A program made the position numbers and the translations under genes. Below, one piece after another: positions 36,196 through 45,200 of a stretch of 64,000 bases of DNA (position 1 is its first letter; each line of letters begins with the position of its first letter). A model generated the notes under the pieces. The model was not told the origin of the DNA. It searched no databases and saw only the letters and a list, made by a program, of their open reading frames with translations. Origin of the DNA: Verrucomicrobiota bacterium (GTDB taxonomy: Bacteria; Verrucomicrobiota; Verrucomicrobiia; Verrucomicrobiales; Verrucomicrobiaceae); the NCBI GenBank assembly GCA_025360015.1, contig JANYCZ010000008.1, forward strand, positions 124,001 to 188,000, given 5' to 3'.

Positions 36196-38799
36196 TTACG
36201 GTGCCACTGCGGCGGTCTCGCGGTTGATTCTTTGACCCGAAGGATCCACCACCTTCACGGTCACGAAGATGATGACGTTCTTCGCGTTTGTTTTTTTGGT
36301 ATTGGTTTTGAAAAACCTTCCCACAAAGGGGAGATCTCCGAGAATGGGCACCTTGTCTTCCACCAGGGTGCGCTCCTCAACTTTGACCCCGCCCAGCACT
36401 ATCGTTGCCCCATCGTAGATTTTGACTGCGGTCACCACTTTTTGCGTCTTGAAGACTGGCTGCAGGATCATGTTGGAGGTGATCAACTGATCAGGCTGAC
36501 TAAGAGGAATATAGCCCGTAGTCCCGACCACGCTGGGGGGAGGAATAATGAAAGTGGTGTTTACCGCCCCTAGCTGGATGGGCAGGACGCTGGTGCTCGC
36601 GGGTGCAAAGATCGGTGATCCGTAATTCACGAATCCTTCAAATTCGGTCAGCTGCGGCGAAATCGTCAACTCAATCGTACGGCCGTCTTCTGAGATCACG
36701 GGTTCGACCTCCACCAGCACGCCCGTTTTTCTCATTTCAAAGGCAGTGGGTGTCGTTGGCGTGGCAATCTGCTGACCACCCCCACCCCCGCGAATGCCTC
36801 CACCTTGCGGCAGTCTGGGCGGATCAAACTCGGTCGGGTAAATGAACTCCCGCGTGACCTCTGCGGTGGCTTTGAGGCCGCTCTTGGTGGTGATGCTGGG
36901 GGAGGCGTTGACATCCACTCCTTTTTTCTGTGAAAGCGCCCTCAGAACGGTTTGAAATTGCGGATCTGAGAACACCCCTGCAATGGACAAAACACCCGGT
37001 GCTACGCTTGGGGTTGTTGTCGTGGAACCCGTTGAGAGCAGAGAGTCGAGAGAATTCGCGGGAGCCGCAAAGGTGCCTGATCTGAGCCCGGAAGTCACAG
37101 GGCCGCCGCCATAGGGGAATGGCGCCGTGGTCCCGGTCGGGACAGGACCTGCAAAAGCTCCTGTGACCGGAATGGGCGGAAACACCTGGAGATTCGGTCC
37201 GCCTGCGGGATTGCTGACAAACTGGGCTGGAGTCGTGTAGTTGGAGCTGAAGGGGTAATTAGCGGCGGAATAGGCATTGCCATTGCCCGTACTACCTCCT
37301 CCAAAAAAGAGATTGTTGCCATTGGTGCCCACTCCTCCCATGAGCCAGTCAAAACCCAGCTCTTCGAGATTCGTCTGGTTCACCTCCAACATTCGCACGT
37401 GAATCACCGCCATTTTTGGGGCGGACTTGGTCGCCTCCTCGACGACCGATTCCACAATCTCCATGTTCGTCAGCGTGTTGCGGACGGCCAGCGTGTTGCT
37501 CGCGGCACTGTAGCTGGCACTCGTTCCTTCGGGAAAAGTCACTCCGCGAGTTTCGAGGAACTCCTTGGCCCCCATGCGGCGGATGATCAGCGCACCCCCG
37601 GCCGCCGGAGTCTTCGCCCCAAAAGGATCCCCTGGGGCGGCAGCGCCCGGTCCGGCTCCTGGGGAGCTCTGAATAAAGTCCGGCGGCACGCGGAAGGAGC
37701 GTGAGATCATCGTATTGTTGCGCTCGCTGAGGGAGACAAAAATCACCGCATGCTCATCCACCTTGTAGGTGACTCCGCACATATCGCTCACGTAGCGGAG
37801 GACTTCCTCCATCGGCACATTGACCAGATTCAGGCTGACCGACTTGCCACGCGCTTCGGGCGGCACACTGAGGACAAAACTGATGCCTTTTCCCTGTGGG
37901 TCCAGGTCGCGGCTGCGGACTCGCAGCAGTTCCACCACCTCCTCCAGCGAGGCTCCGTCAAATTCCACCTTGGGGACGGTCATCGAGCGCAGCCGTTCCG
38001 TGATGGATTCACTCCCGCTGAGCTGCTTGGAGAGAGCGGCTTTACCCGCACCAAACAATGCGCTGCGGTCCATCTCGGTCAGAGGCACCGGGTCTTCCCA
38101 AGTTTGAGCCACCGCGCTCAGCATTTTGGAACGCTGGTGGTCGAAGGCGGTCTTGTAATACTTCATCTTTTCCCGCTCGACGTTTTCCATGCCACGCCGG
38201 GCGGCACCATTGTTGGGATCAATCCGCAGCACATCCTGGAAAGTCGCAATGGACTTGTCCAGGTCGCCAATTTGGAGGAACGAATTGGCCTTGAGCAGCA
38301 GCGTCTGCACCGCCCCCACGTTGTCCACATGTTTGGCCGTCAGCGCGGGAGGAAAGCGGTCGGGATCGTTGAGACGTTTCTTGAGCCCGAGCACCCGTGC
38401 GTCATTCGGAGCCACGTCGGGAGCCAGCAGGTCATCCAGCACCTTGCCCGCTGCGGCAAGATCGCCTCTGGCCGCCAGTTCCTGGGCCACCAGGCAGCCT
38501 GCCACCACGTAGCCGTTGCGGGCAGCCAGCTTGGACTCCTGCGCGAGGGGGATGTTTGGCAGCGCCTTGTAGGCCTCTGCAAACACGGTCAGCGCCTCCA
38601 ACGCCTTTTGCTGGTCGATCAACTGGTAACCGCGCTCGATTTCATCATTCAGCTTGTTCACCTGGATGGCGCGGCGGCGTGCTTCCGTCTGCGCCATGGC
38701 GGAAACCGACTGCGCTGCGGCAGGCATGACTGCACTCCCACCGAGAATGATCATCAGGCACGCGAGCACGCCGCGAGTGATCAGGCGGCGTGGCGACAT
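36196..38799 (-). CDS. Secretin (type II/IV pilus PilQ/GspD-like)
   Basis: An 867-residue outer-membrane secretin with a signal peptide (CLMIILGGSAVMPAAAQ). A helical TPR-like region (residues ~30-260) precedes an STN-like domain (VPMEEVLRYVSDMCGVTYKV), a secretin N-domain (ASNTLAVRNTLTNMEIVESV) and the secretin core (QKKGVDVNASPSITTKSGLK; VKVEERTLVEDKVPILGDLP; VGRFFKT). It resembles the Akkermansia Amuc_1098-type secretin. It would form the multimeric gate for pili or type II secretion. No pil or gsp genes adjoin it, so the machinery is elsewhere. The chosen start omits a 30-codon extension without a signal peptide. Confidence 0.88.
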   Translation of the reverse strand: MSPRRLITRGVLACLMIILGGSAVMPAAAQSVSAMAQTEARRRAIQVNKLNDEIERGYQLIDQQKALEALTVFAEAYKALPNIPLAQESKLAARNGYVVAGCLVAQELAARGDLAAAGKVLDDLLAPDVAPNDARVLGLKKRLNDPDRFPPALTAKHVDNVGAVQTLLLKANSFLQIGDLDKSIATFQDVLRIDPNNGAARRGMENVEREKMKYYKTAFDHQRSKMLSAVAQTWEDPVPLTEMDRSALFGAGKAALSKQLSGSESITERLRSMTVPKVEFDGASLEEVVELLRVRSRDLDPQGKGISFVLSVPPEARGKSVSLNLVNVPMEEVLRYVSDMCGVTYKVDEHAVIFVSLSERNNTMISRSFRVPPDFIQSSPGAGPGAAAPGDPFGAKTPAAGGALIIRRMGAKEFLETRGVTFPEGTSASYSAASNTLAVRNTLTNMEIVESVVEEATKSAPKMAVIHVRMLEVNQTNLEELGFDWLMGGVGTNGNNLFFGGGSTGNGNAYSAANYPFSSNYTTPAQFVSNPAGGPNLQVFPPIPVTGAFAGPVPTGTTAPFPYGGGPVTSGLRSGTFAAPANSLDSLLSTGSTTTTPSVAPGVLSIAGVFSDPQFQTVLRALSQKKGVDVNASPSITTKSGLKATAEVTREFIYPTEFDPPRLPQGGGIRGGGGGQQIATPTTPTAFEMRKTGVLVEVEPVISEDGRTIELTISPQLTEFEGFVNYGSPIFAPASTSVLPIQLGAVNTTFIIPPPSVVGTTGYIPLSQPDQLITSNMILQPVFKTQKVVTAVKIYDGATIVLGGVKVEERTLVEDKVPILGDLPFVGRFFKTNTKKTNAKNVIIFVTVKVVDPSGQRINRETAAVAP

Positions 38800-38856
38800 G
38801 GCTTCAGGATGTTTCGGAAAAGACTGCGGGAGCATCAAAAGTTGGGGAAATTCGAC

Positions 38857-38885
38857 TTTATAACAGGACTCGGTCTTTCGCCCAA
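38857..38885 (-). promoter_or_regulatory. Candidate promoter of the secretin gene
   Basis: On the minus strand, TTGGGC (38885-38880), 17 bases, then TATAAA (38862-38857), with a TG one base before the -10. Initiation would leave a leader of about 50 bases before the ATG at 38799. Confidence 0.45.
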
Positions 38886-38966
38886 GCATTTTCTGCCATG
38901 AATCTCAGCCCGCTGTTGCCCTGCAGCCGCATCTTGCTCTGATGGCGGCTCATTCCCCAATCCCCC

Positions 38967-39950
38967 ATGGCCAAAGCCCCCATCAAAGTCGCAGTCACCG
39001 GCGCCGCCGGTCAAATCGGTTACGCCCTCCTCTTCCGCATCGCCTCTGGTGCCATGTTTGGCCCGGACCAGCCGGTGATCCTCCAGCTCATTGAAGCTCC
39101 GTTTGAAAAGCCGCTGGCCGCCCTCGCCGGCGTCGCCATGGAGCTGGACGACTGCGCCTTCCCGCTGCTCAAAGGCATCGTGCAGACCTCCGACCCTGCC
39201 GTGGGCTTCAAAGACGCCAACTGGTGCCTGCTGGTGGGTGCCAAGCCCCGTGGCCCGGGCATGGAGCGCGCTGATCTGCTGAAGGACAACGGCAAGATTT
39301 TCATCGAGCAGGGCAAGATCATCGACGCGGTGGCAGCCGAAGACGTCCGCGTGGCTGTCGTTGGCAATCCGGCCAACACGAACTGCATGATCGCCGCCTC
39401 CCAGGCCAAGCGCCTCACGCCGGACCGTTTCACCGCCATGGTGCGCCTGGACCAAAACCGCGCCCAGACCCAGCTCGCCCAAAAGGCTGGCGTGGACCTC
39501 ACCGAAGTGAAGGACATCTTCATCTACGGCAACCACAGCCCAACGATGTTCCCATCTTTCGCCCATGCCACCATCGGTGGCAAAGCCGCAGCCGAAGTCA
39601 TCAATGACCAGGCCTGGCTGGAAGGCCCCTTCCTTGAAACCGTGGGCAAGCGTGGGGCTGCCATCATCGCCGCCCGTGGCGCTTCTTCTGCTGCCTCCGC
39701 TGCGAACGCCCTTGTCGATCACGTCCGCTCCCTCGTCACTCCGGGTGCGATCCATTCCATCGCGGTGAAGAGCAACGGCCTCTACGGCTTCAATCCAGAA
39801 GTCTGGGCTGGCATGCCCGTGCGCACGACCACTCCGGGCAGCTACGAAGTCATCACCAGCTACGAGATGGACGATTTCGCCAAGTCCAAGATCGCCGCTA
39901 CCAACAAGGAGCTCACCGATGAGCGCTCCTTTGTGGCTGAAATGCTGTAA
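38967..39950 (+). CDS. mdh: Malate dehydrogenase
   Basis: A 327-residue NAD-dependent malate dehydrogenase of the TCA cycle. The dinucleotide-binding loop is [20 protein letters not shown]. The active-site region [13 protein letters not shown] places it in the cytosolic/Thermus-like clade. The catalytic His lies in [13 protein letters not shown], and [10 protein letters not shown] is also typical. It stands alone with its own terminator and is divergent from the secretin gene. Confidence 0.96.
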   Translation: MAKAPIKVAVTGAAGQIGYALLFRIASGAMFGPDQPVILQLIEAPFEKPLAALAGVAMELDDCAFPLLKGIVQTSDPAVGFKDANWCLLVGAKPRGPGMERADLLKDNGKIFIEQGKIIDAVAAEDVRVAVVGNPANTNCMIAASQAKRLTPDRFTAMVRLDQNRAQTQLAQKAGVDLTEVKDIFIYGNHSPTMFPSFAHATIGGKAAAEVINDQAWLEGPFLETVGKRGAAIIAARGASSAASAANALVDHVRSLVTPGAIHSIAVKSNGLYGFNPEVWAGMPVRTTTPGSYEVITSYEMDDFAKSKIAATNKELTDERSFVAEML

Positions 39951-39970
39951 TTCAGCGCCAGTCATCTTGA

Positions 39971-39999
39971 AGCGGCACCTTCGCGGGTGCCGCTTTTTT
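39971..39999 (+). terminator. Rho-independent terminator of mdh
   Basis: AGCGGCACC (39971-39979), a 6-base loop and GGTGCCGCT (39986-39994) form a perfect 9-pair stem followed by six T. It lies 20 bases after the mdh stop. Confidence 0.92.
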
Positions 40000-40043
40000 G
40001 TGCCCGCGTGATGAATCCCCCTCCCTCGCTACGTTAAGGCAGC

Positions 40044-41456
40044 ATGTTCTCCTCCCGCCGCGACTTCCTCCAGACCACCGGCTGTGGCTTCGGCTACCTG
40101 GCGTGGCAGGCCATGGCGCAGAGTCAGGCGGCGCTGGCCAATCCGCTGGCGCTGAAAAAGCCGCACCACCAGCCGAAGGCGAAGCGCGTCATCTTCCTCT
40201 TCATGCAGGGCGGCGTGAGCCATGTCGATTCATTCGACTACAAGCCGCGTCTTTTCAAAGATGACGGCAAGATCATCGACGTGGCCGACTCCCGCGCCAT
40301 CGCCAAGACCGGCAAAGGCGCACTGCAGCGGGTGATGAAGCCGCTGTGGGACTTCAAGCAGCATGGCGAATCTGGACGCTGGGCCTCGAATCTTTTCCCG
40401 CACATCAATCAGCATGTGGATGACCTCTGCTTCCTGCATGGCATGCACACGGAGGGCGTCGCGCATGGCCCGGCCACGCTCTTCATGCACACCGGCACCA
40501 CCAGCAACATCCGCCCGAGCATGGGTGCGTGGGTGATGTACGGCCTCGGCGCAGAAAACGAAAACCTGCCCGGCTTCATGACCATCAGCCCGAGCCTCGG
40601 CAATGGTGGCCCGCGCAACTATGGCAACGCCTTCCTGCCTGCCGTTTTTCAAGGCACGCCTGTGGGCCGCTCCGGCCAGCCGGCCAGAGAATCCACCATC
40701 AAGAACATCACCAACGCCATCTGGACGCCGGAGCAGCAGCGCAAGCAGTTCGGCCTGCTGAGTTCGCTGAATGCGGAACAGGCCGCGCACGCCATGCCCG
40801 GTGATACCGACATCGATGCCGTCATCCGCAGCTACGAGCTCGCCTGGCGCATGCAGAACAACGCGCCTGATGCCATGGACATCAGCCATGAGTCTGAGGA
40901 CACGCTGAAGCTCTACGGCATCAACGAAAAACCCACCGACAACTTCGGCCGCCAGTGCCTTATGGCCCGCCGCATGGCCGAGCAGGGCGTGCGCTACATT
41001 CAGGTCAATTACGGCGACAACTCCAACAACCCCGCCTGGGACCAGCACTCCAACCTGCCCAAGCACGGCGACCACGCCGCAGCCGTGGACAAACCCGTGG
41101 CCGGCCTGCTCGCAGATCTCAAACAACGCGGCCTGCTCGAAGACACCATCGTGTGGTGGGGCGGCGAATTTGGCCGCACGCCCTACGCTGAGAAAAACGG
41201 CACCGGCCGCGACCACAATCCCCTCGGCTTCACCGTCTGGGTGGCGGGCGGCGGCTTCAAATCCGGCTTCGCCCACGGTGTCACGGACGAGATTGGCCAT
41301 ATGGCCGTCGATGACAAAGTCCACATGCACGACCTGCATGCCACCATCCTTCACCAGTTAGGCCTCGATCATGAGAAGCTCACCTTCCGCCATGCCGGCC
41401 GAGACTTCCGTCTGACGGATGTGCAGGGGCATGTGGTGCGGGAAGTGATCGCGTGA
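40044..41456 (+). CDS. DUF1501 family protein with Tat-like leader
   Basis: A 470-residue protein beginning MFSSRRDFLQTTGCGFGYLA, a twin-arginine-like leader, followed by KRVIFLFMQGGVSHVDSFDY, the DUF1501 opening. The alkaline-phosphatase/sulfatase-like core is visible in WDQHSNLPKHGDH, DTIVWWGGEFGRTPYAEKNG and GRDHNPLGFTVWVAGGG. DUF1501 proteins are abundant in Planctomycetes and Verrucomicrobia and normally follow a DUF1549/DUF1553 cytochrome gene, which is absent here. The reaction is unknown; hydrolysis of a sulfate or phosphate ester is the structural expectation. Confidence 0.92.
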   Translation: MFSSRRDFLQTTGCGFGYLAWQAMAQSQAALANPLALKKPHHQPKAKRVIFLFMQGGVSHVDSFDYKPRLFKDDGKIIDVADSRAIAKTGKGALQRVMKPLWDFKQHGESGRWASNLFPHINQHVDDLCFLHGMHTEGVAHGPATLFMHTGTTSNIRPSMGAWVMYGLGAENENLPGFMTISPSLGNGGPRNYGNAFLPAVFQGTPVGRSGQPARESTIKNITNAIWTPEQQRKQFGLLSSLNAEQAAHAMPGDTDIDAVIRSYELAWRMQNNAPDAMDISHESEDTLKLYGINEKPTDNFGRQCLMARRMAEQGVRYIQVNYGDNSNNPAWDQHSNLPKHGDHAAAVDKPVAGLLADLKQRGLLEDTIVWWGGEFGRTPYAEKNGTGRDHNPLGFTVWVAGGGFKSGFAHGVTDEIGHMAVDDKVHMHDLHATILHQLGLDHEKLTFRHAGRDFRLTDVQGHVVREVIA

Positions 41457-41509
41457 GGAAGGGCAAAGTTTCAGTGGTCAGGTTTTCGCCGGTGCTTTAG
41501 AATCTGCGC

Positions 41510-41701
41510 ATGAGTACGAAGATGCTGGAACAAAAACTGGCTGAACTGCAGCAACGCGTGGAGACGCTGGAGGCAAAGGTGAAACCTGTGGCGAAGTCCA
41601 CCTGGCGTAAGGCTTTTGGCGCGATGAAAGATGATGATCTATCCCGGGCAGCCGCACGACTAGGGGCTGCGTGGCGGGCGCGGGAAAACAAGCGCCCCTG
41701 A
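41510..41701 (+). CDS. Small antitoxin-like protein preceding VapC
   Basis: A 63-residue protein (MSTKMLEQKLAELQQRVETL and onward) with a heptad-patterned coiled coil at residues 5-25 and a tail rich in Ala, Arg and Asp. There is no recognisable DNA-binding fold. It ends 4 bases before the PIN toxin, which makes an antitoxin role likely. The type is not assigned. Confidence 0.72.
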   Translation: MSTKMLEQKLAELQQRVETLEAKVKPVAKSTWRKAFGAMKDDDLSRAAARLGAAWRARENKRP

Positions 41702-41705
41702 GCAC

Positions 41706-42128
41706 ATGTTCGTCGTGCTTGATGTCAATCACTTCACCGAGTTTGCGAATGCCACCCCATTTGGCAAGCAGTTGATGGAACGCATCAAAAAGCGCCGTGC
41801 GGATGTCTTCTCATGCATCGTGGCGGCCGAAGAGTCGTTGCGGGGCTGGCTGGCCTTGGTGAGGAGCCGGACGAACGGCATGAACCAGCTTGAGCCGTAT
41901 GCGCGTTTGCTCGCATGCATCGAGACACTGAATAAATTCACCATTCTGCCGTTTGATCAGGAGGCGGCCCAGACGTTTCATCGATTGCAGAAAGAGCATC
42001 CTCGCACTGGCACCATGGATCTCAAGATCGCTGCCATCTGTCTCGCGCATGACGCAATGCTCCTGACACGCAACCTGTCGGACTTCAGGCACATTTCTGG
42101 CCTGCGTGTTGAGAATTGGCTGGATTGA
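41706..42128 (+). CDS. VapC-type PIN-domain ribonuclease toxin (second locus)
   Basis: A 140-residue PIN-domain protein. Acidic residues are at Asp6 (FVVLDVNHFTEF), Glu in VAAEESLRGWLAL, Asp in RTGTMDLKIAAICLAHD and Asp in LTRNLSDFRHI. The pattern matches VapC toxins of the kind that cleave tRNA or rRNA. It is intact and preceded by a small coiled-coil protein. It differs clearly from the toxin at 16698-17138, so the two are not recent duplicates. Confidence 0.88.
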   Translation: MFVVLDVNHFTEFANATPFGKQLMERIKKRRADVFSCIVAAEESLRGWLALVRSRTNGMNQLEPYARLLACIETLNKFTILPFDQEAAQTFHRLQKEHPRTGTMDLKIAAICLAHDAMLLTRNLSDFRHISGLRVENWLD

Positions 42129-42177
42129 GGGCGTCATCGGCAGACGGCATCGCCCCGTGCGAACGCCCCTCTCCAGA

Positions 42178-42205
42178 CCGCACAGAGGACTGTGCGGGCC
42201 ACTTT
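42178..42205 (+). repeat. Family B palindromic repeat, copy 1
   Basis: CCGCACAGAGGACTGTGCGG, which contains a perfect CCGCACAG/CTGTGCGG inverted repeat, followed by GCCACTTT. It lies between the second vapC and the carboxy end of the PVC dehydrogenase, which converge here. It is identical over the core to 53431-53458. Confidence 0.8.
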
Positions 42206-42213
42206 GTGACGCC

Positions 42214-45200
42214 TTACTTCTTCGCCAGCGACTCCAGAAAATCGAGCAGGCTGGCGAATTCGCGGACGGTGAAGTTGGTCATCAGGCCGGGGGGCATGAT
42301 GGAGATGGGCAGCTTCTGGCGGCTCTTGATGTCCTTCACAGCGAAGGTGAACTCCTGGGCGGCGACGTTGCGGAGTTTCACGTTGTCGGCGGACTCCAGG
42401 GTGATGAAGCCGAGCTGCTGCGTGCCGTCATTGAGGGTGACGACTTCGCTGGCGAAGCCCTGCGCGATGGTCTTGTTGGGATCGAGGATGTTCTGCGCAA
42501 GTTCGGGGCGCTTGTAGGTCTGCGCGATGTTGCCGAGGTAGGGGCCTTTTTGCGCTTCGGATTCCTTCGTGGTGTGGCAGGCGATGCAGGTGGCCTTGGT
42601 GAAAATCTGTTCGCCGATGGTGATGTCGCCTTTGGTTTTGAGCACGGCAGTCAGGGCGTCTTCGGGTTTCAGCGAGCCGATCTTCGGGGTCTTGTCTTCG
42701 CCTTTGGCCACGAGCTTCAGGTTTTTCACGGCGTTTTGTGCGGCATTGACGACGCGGGGATCGGAGTCGGAGATGGCGGCGAGGATTTTGTCATCCATGA
42801 CGTGGCTCTTGATCTTCACGGCGGTGTTGATGATCTGGAAGCGGCGCTTGGCATCGGTCCAGCCGGCATCCAGCGCCTTCTGCGACATCTCGCGTGCTTC
42901 AGGGCTGCCGCCCTTGCGCGCGGCGAGGCTGAGCAGTGCGGCTTCCGCCCAGGCAGCGGGCGGTGTGCCGATCTTTGTGGCTTCGGTTTCAAAGGCCTGA
43001 TGCACGTTCTCCAGTTTCGGCGCAGTAAGGAAGGCCGTCCTTCCTGCATCCTGCTCTTTGCCTGAGCCCTGCTGGGCATCCAGCGTGACCAGCGCGTTCA
43101 GCGCCGCAGTCCAGGCTTCCGCACTGTCGGTTTTGGCGATGGCCGTCAGCGTGTTGGCCAGAGTCGCCGCTGCGTTCTGCGGATCGAGGTCCTTGCTGTT
43201 GGCCGCAGCGATCAGCAAGGGTATGCCGTCAGCAGGAATCGTGTCCGCCGTGGCAAGCTGCGCCACGGCATCGGGGATCACCTTCGCATCCTGCTTCGCC
43301 AGCACAAGGATGCGCTCCAGTGCATCGCTCGATTGGATGCGGTTGCGGTTCATTTCCTTGACGAGGAAGGCAGCCTCCTCCGGCGAGGCCTTGGCAAGCG
43401 CTTCCTTCAAAGCCGCCGCGATCTTCGGCGTCTCGCCCCACTCCTCCGGCTGGTAATACGGCCCGCGTGTGTCTGGGCGCGTGCCCCAGGAATCGCCCTT
43501 CCATTCGCCTTCATGGAAATGGAGGCGGCAGAGAGCGGAGAGGATGCTCTGGCGCAGTGCGGGATCGGTGGTTTTGGCGAGGCGTTCGATGAGGCCGGTG
43601 ACGACTTCGGGCTGGTGCATCATCGCGAGGGCACGGAGAACATGGAATTTGGCGCGAGCTTCAAGCTTTGGATCGTCAATCAGCTTGAATGCAACAGACC
43701 ATGCTTTGCAGGCTGCCAAAGACCGAATTAATGTGTGTGTGACAATTGGGTCTTTACCGATCCACGGAAGAAGAGAGTCGATTACTTGTTCGACCTTTTT
43801 AGTTCGAGCGGCTGCAACTGCCACTTCCACAGCCAAACGAGGATCTTGGTTTATCCATTCCTTACTGTCATCGACCAGCAGCCCATAGTCTGAAAAGTGA
43901 CGAACACCAAAACGGAAAGTCTGCTTGTCCAAAGCAAAAGTGGTTTGGCGCTTTTCATCGAGGCTTAGTCCTCCAAATGCGCAGATAGCAGCCGCACGAG
44001 CACTCAATGGAGCCTTGCCTTCGTCCAACATCGTAATGATTGCGGCTCTACTCGCCAATGAGAGCTTTCTTCGCTGAACCTCTCTCTGCGCATCCATCCG
44101 TCGACGATAGCTCGGCGACTCAAGCTGTTTCACCAACTCCGAGTCACTCGCCTTCGCGAAATCTGGCAGAGGCTCTGCTTTGAAGCCCTTGGGCTTCACC
44201 TGCACGATGTAGCCCACATCGGGCCCTTCCCAGTTGAACGTCGCGCCTTTCCAACTGGCGCAATAGACTCGGCTGTTACCATCGACGTCAGCGTCGGTGG
44301 GGCGGGTCATTTGGATGAAGGGCTGGGGCTTTTCGGTTTCTTCGAAGGTTGCGCCTTTGGGTTTTACCTGATGGTGCCAGAGGGCGCCGGTGCCCCAGTC
44401 GCAGGTGAAGGGGGCGTTGTTCCATTTGCCGAAGCCGGGTTCGTCAATGTAAACGGCACCGCAGCCGCTGCCGCCGCCGTAGTCGGCGAGGGGGGCAATG
44501 CACTCGTCGGGAAAGTTTTTGTAGAGGCGTGGGTAGCCGTGGTTGTCGAGGCCGGTGAAGTGGTGGAAGCGTACGTTCCAGCCGCCGCCGTCGTTGGTGT
44601 TGTCACGGGCGAAGATGTCCATCAGCGGGCTGATGGCGACTTCGAGGATGTTGCGCGTGCCGGTGGAGTAGATTTCCAAACCGGTGCCGTCTGGGCGCAC
44701 GCGGATGACGCCGCCACCGCGATGCTGCAGATGCCGCCCGTCCGTGCCTTCGGCATCCATGAAACCGAAGTCGCCACCGGCGATGTAGAGCCAGCCGTCG
44801 ATGCCGAGGCTGAGACCGTTGGTGGTGTGGTCGGCGGGACGCTGGTCGTAACCGAAGGCGATGTTTTTGACGAGCACCTTTTCTTCATCGGCCACGCCGT
44901 CGCCGTCTTTGTCGATGTAGGCGCTGAGGTGCGGCGGATGCACGAGGTAGAGGCGATCCTTGTCCCACACGAGGCCGCGCGGGGCATCCACATCTTTGAC
45001 GAATTCCTTCACCTCATCGGCGCGGCCATCGCCATCATGATCCTTCAGGCGCAGGATGCGGCCCCGGTGCGGATTGCGGCCGAGGGAGCCGTTGCCATCG
45101 CTGCTGACGTAGAGCGTGCCATCCGGTGCAGCGGCGATGAAGACGGGGTAGTTCGCCGACTGCGGCGGCGCGAACAGTGAGACCTCAAAGCCTTCGGGCA

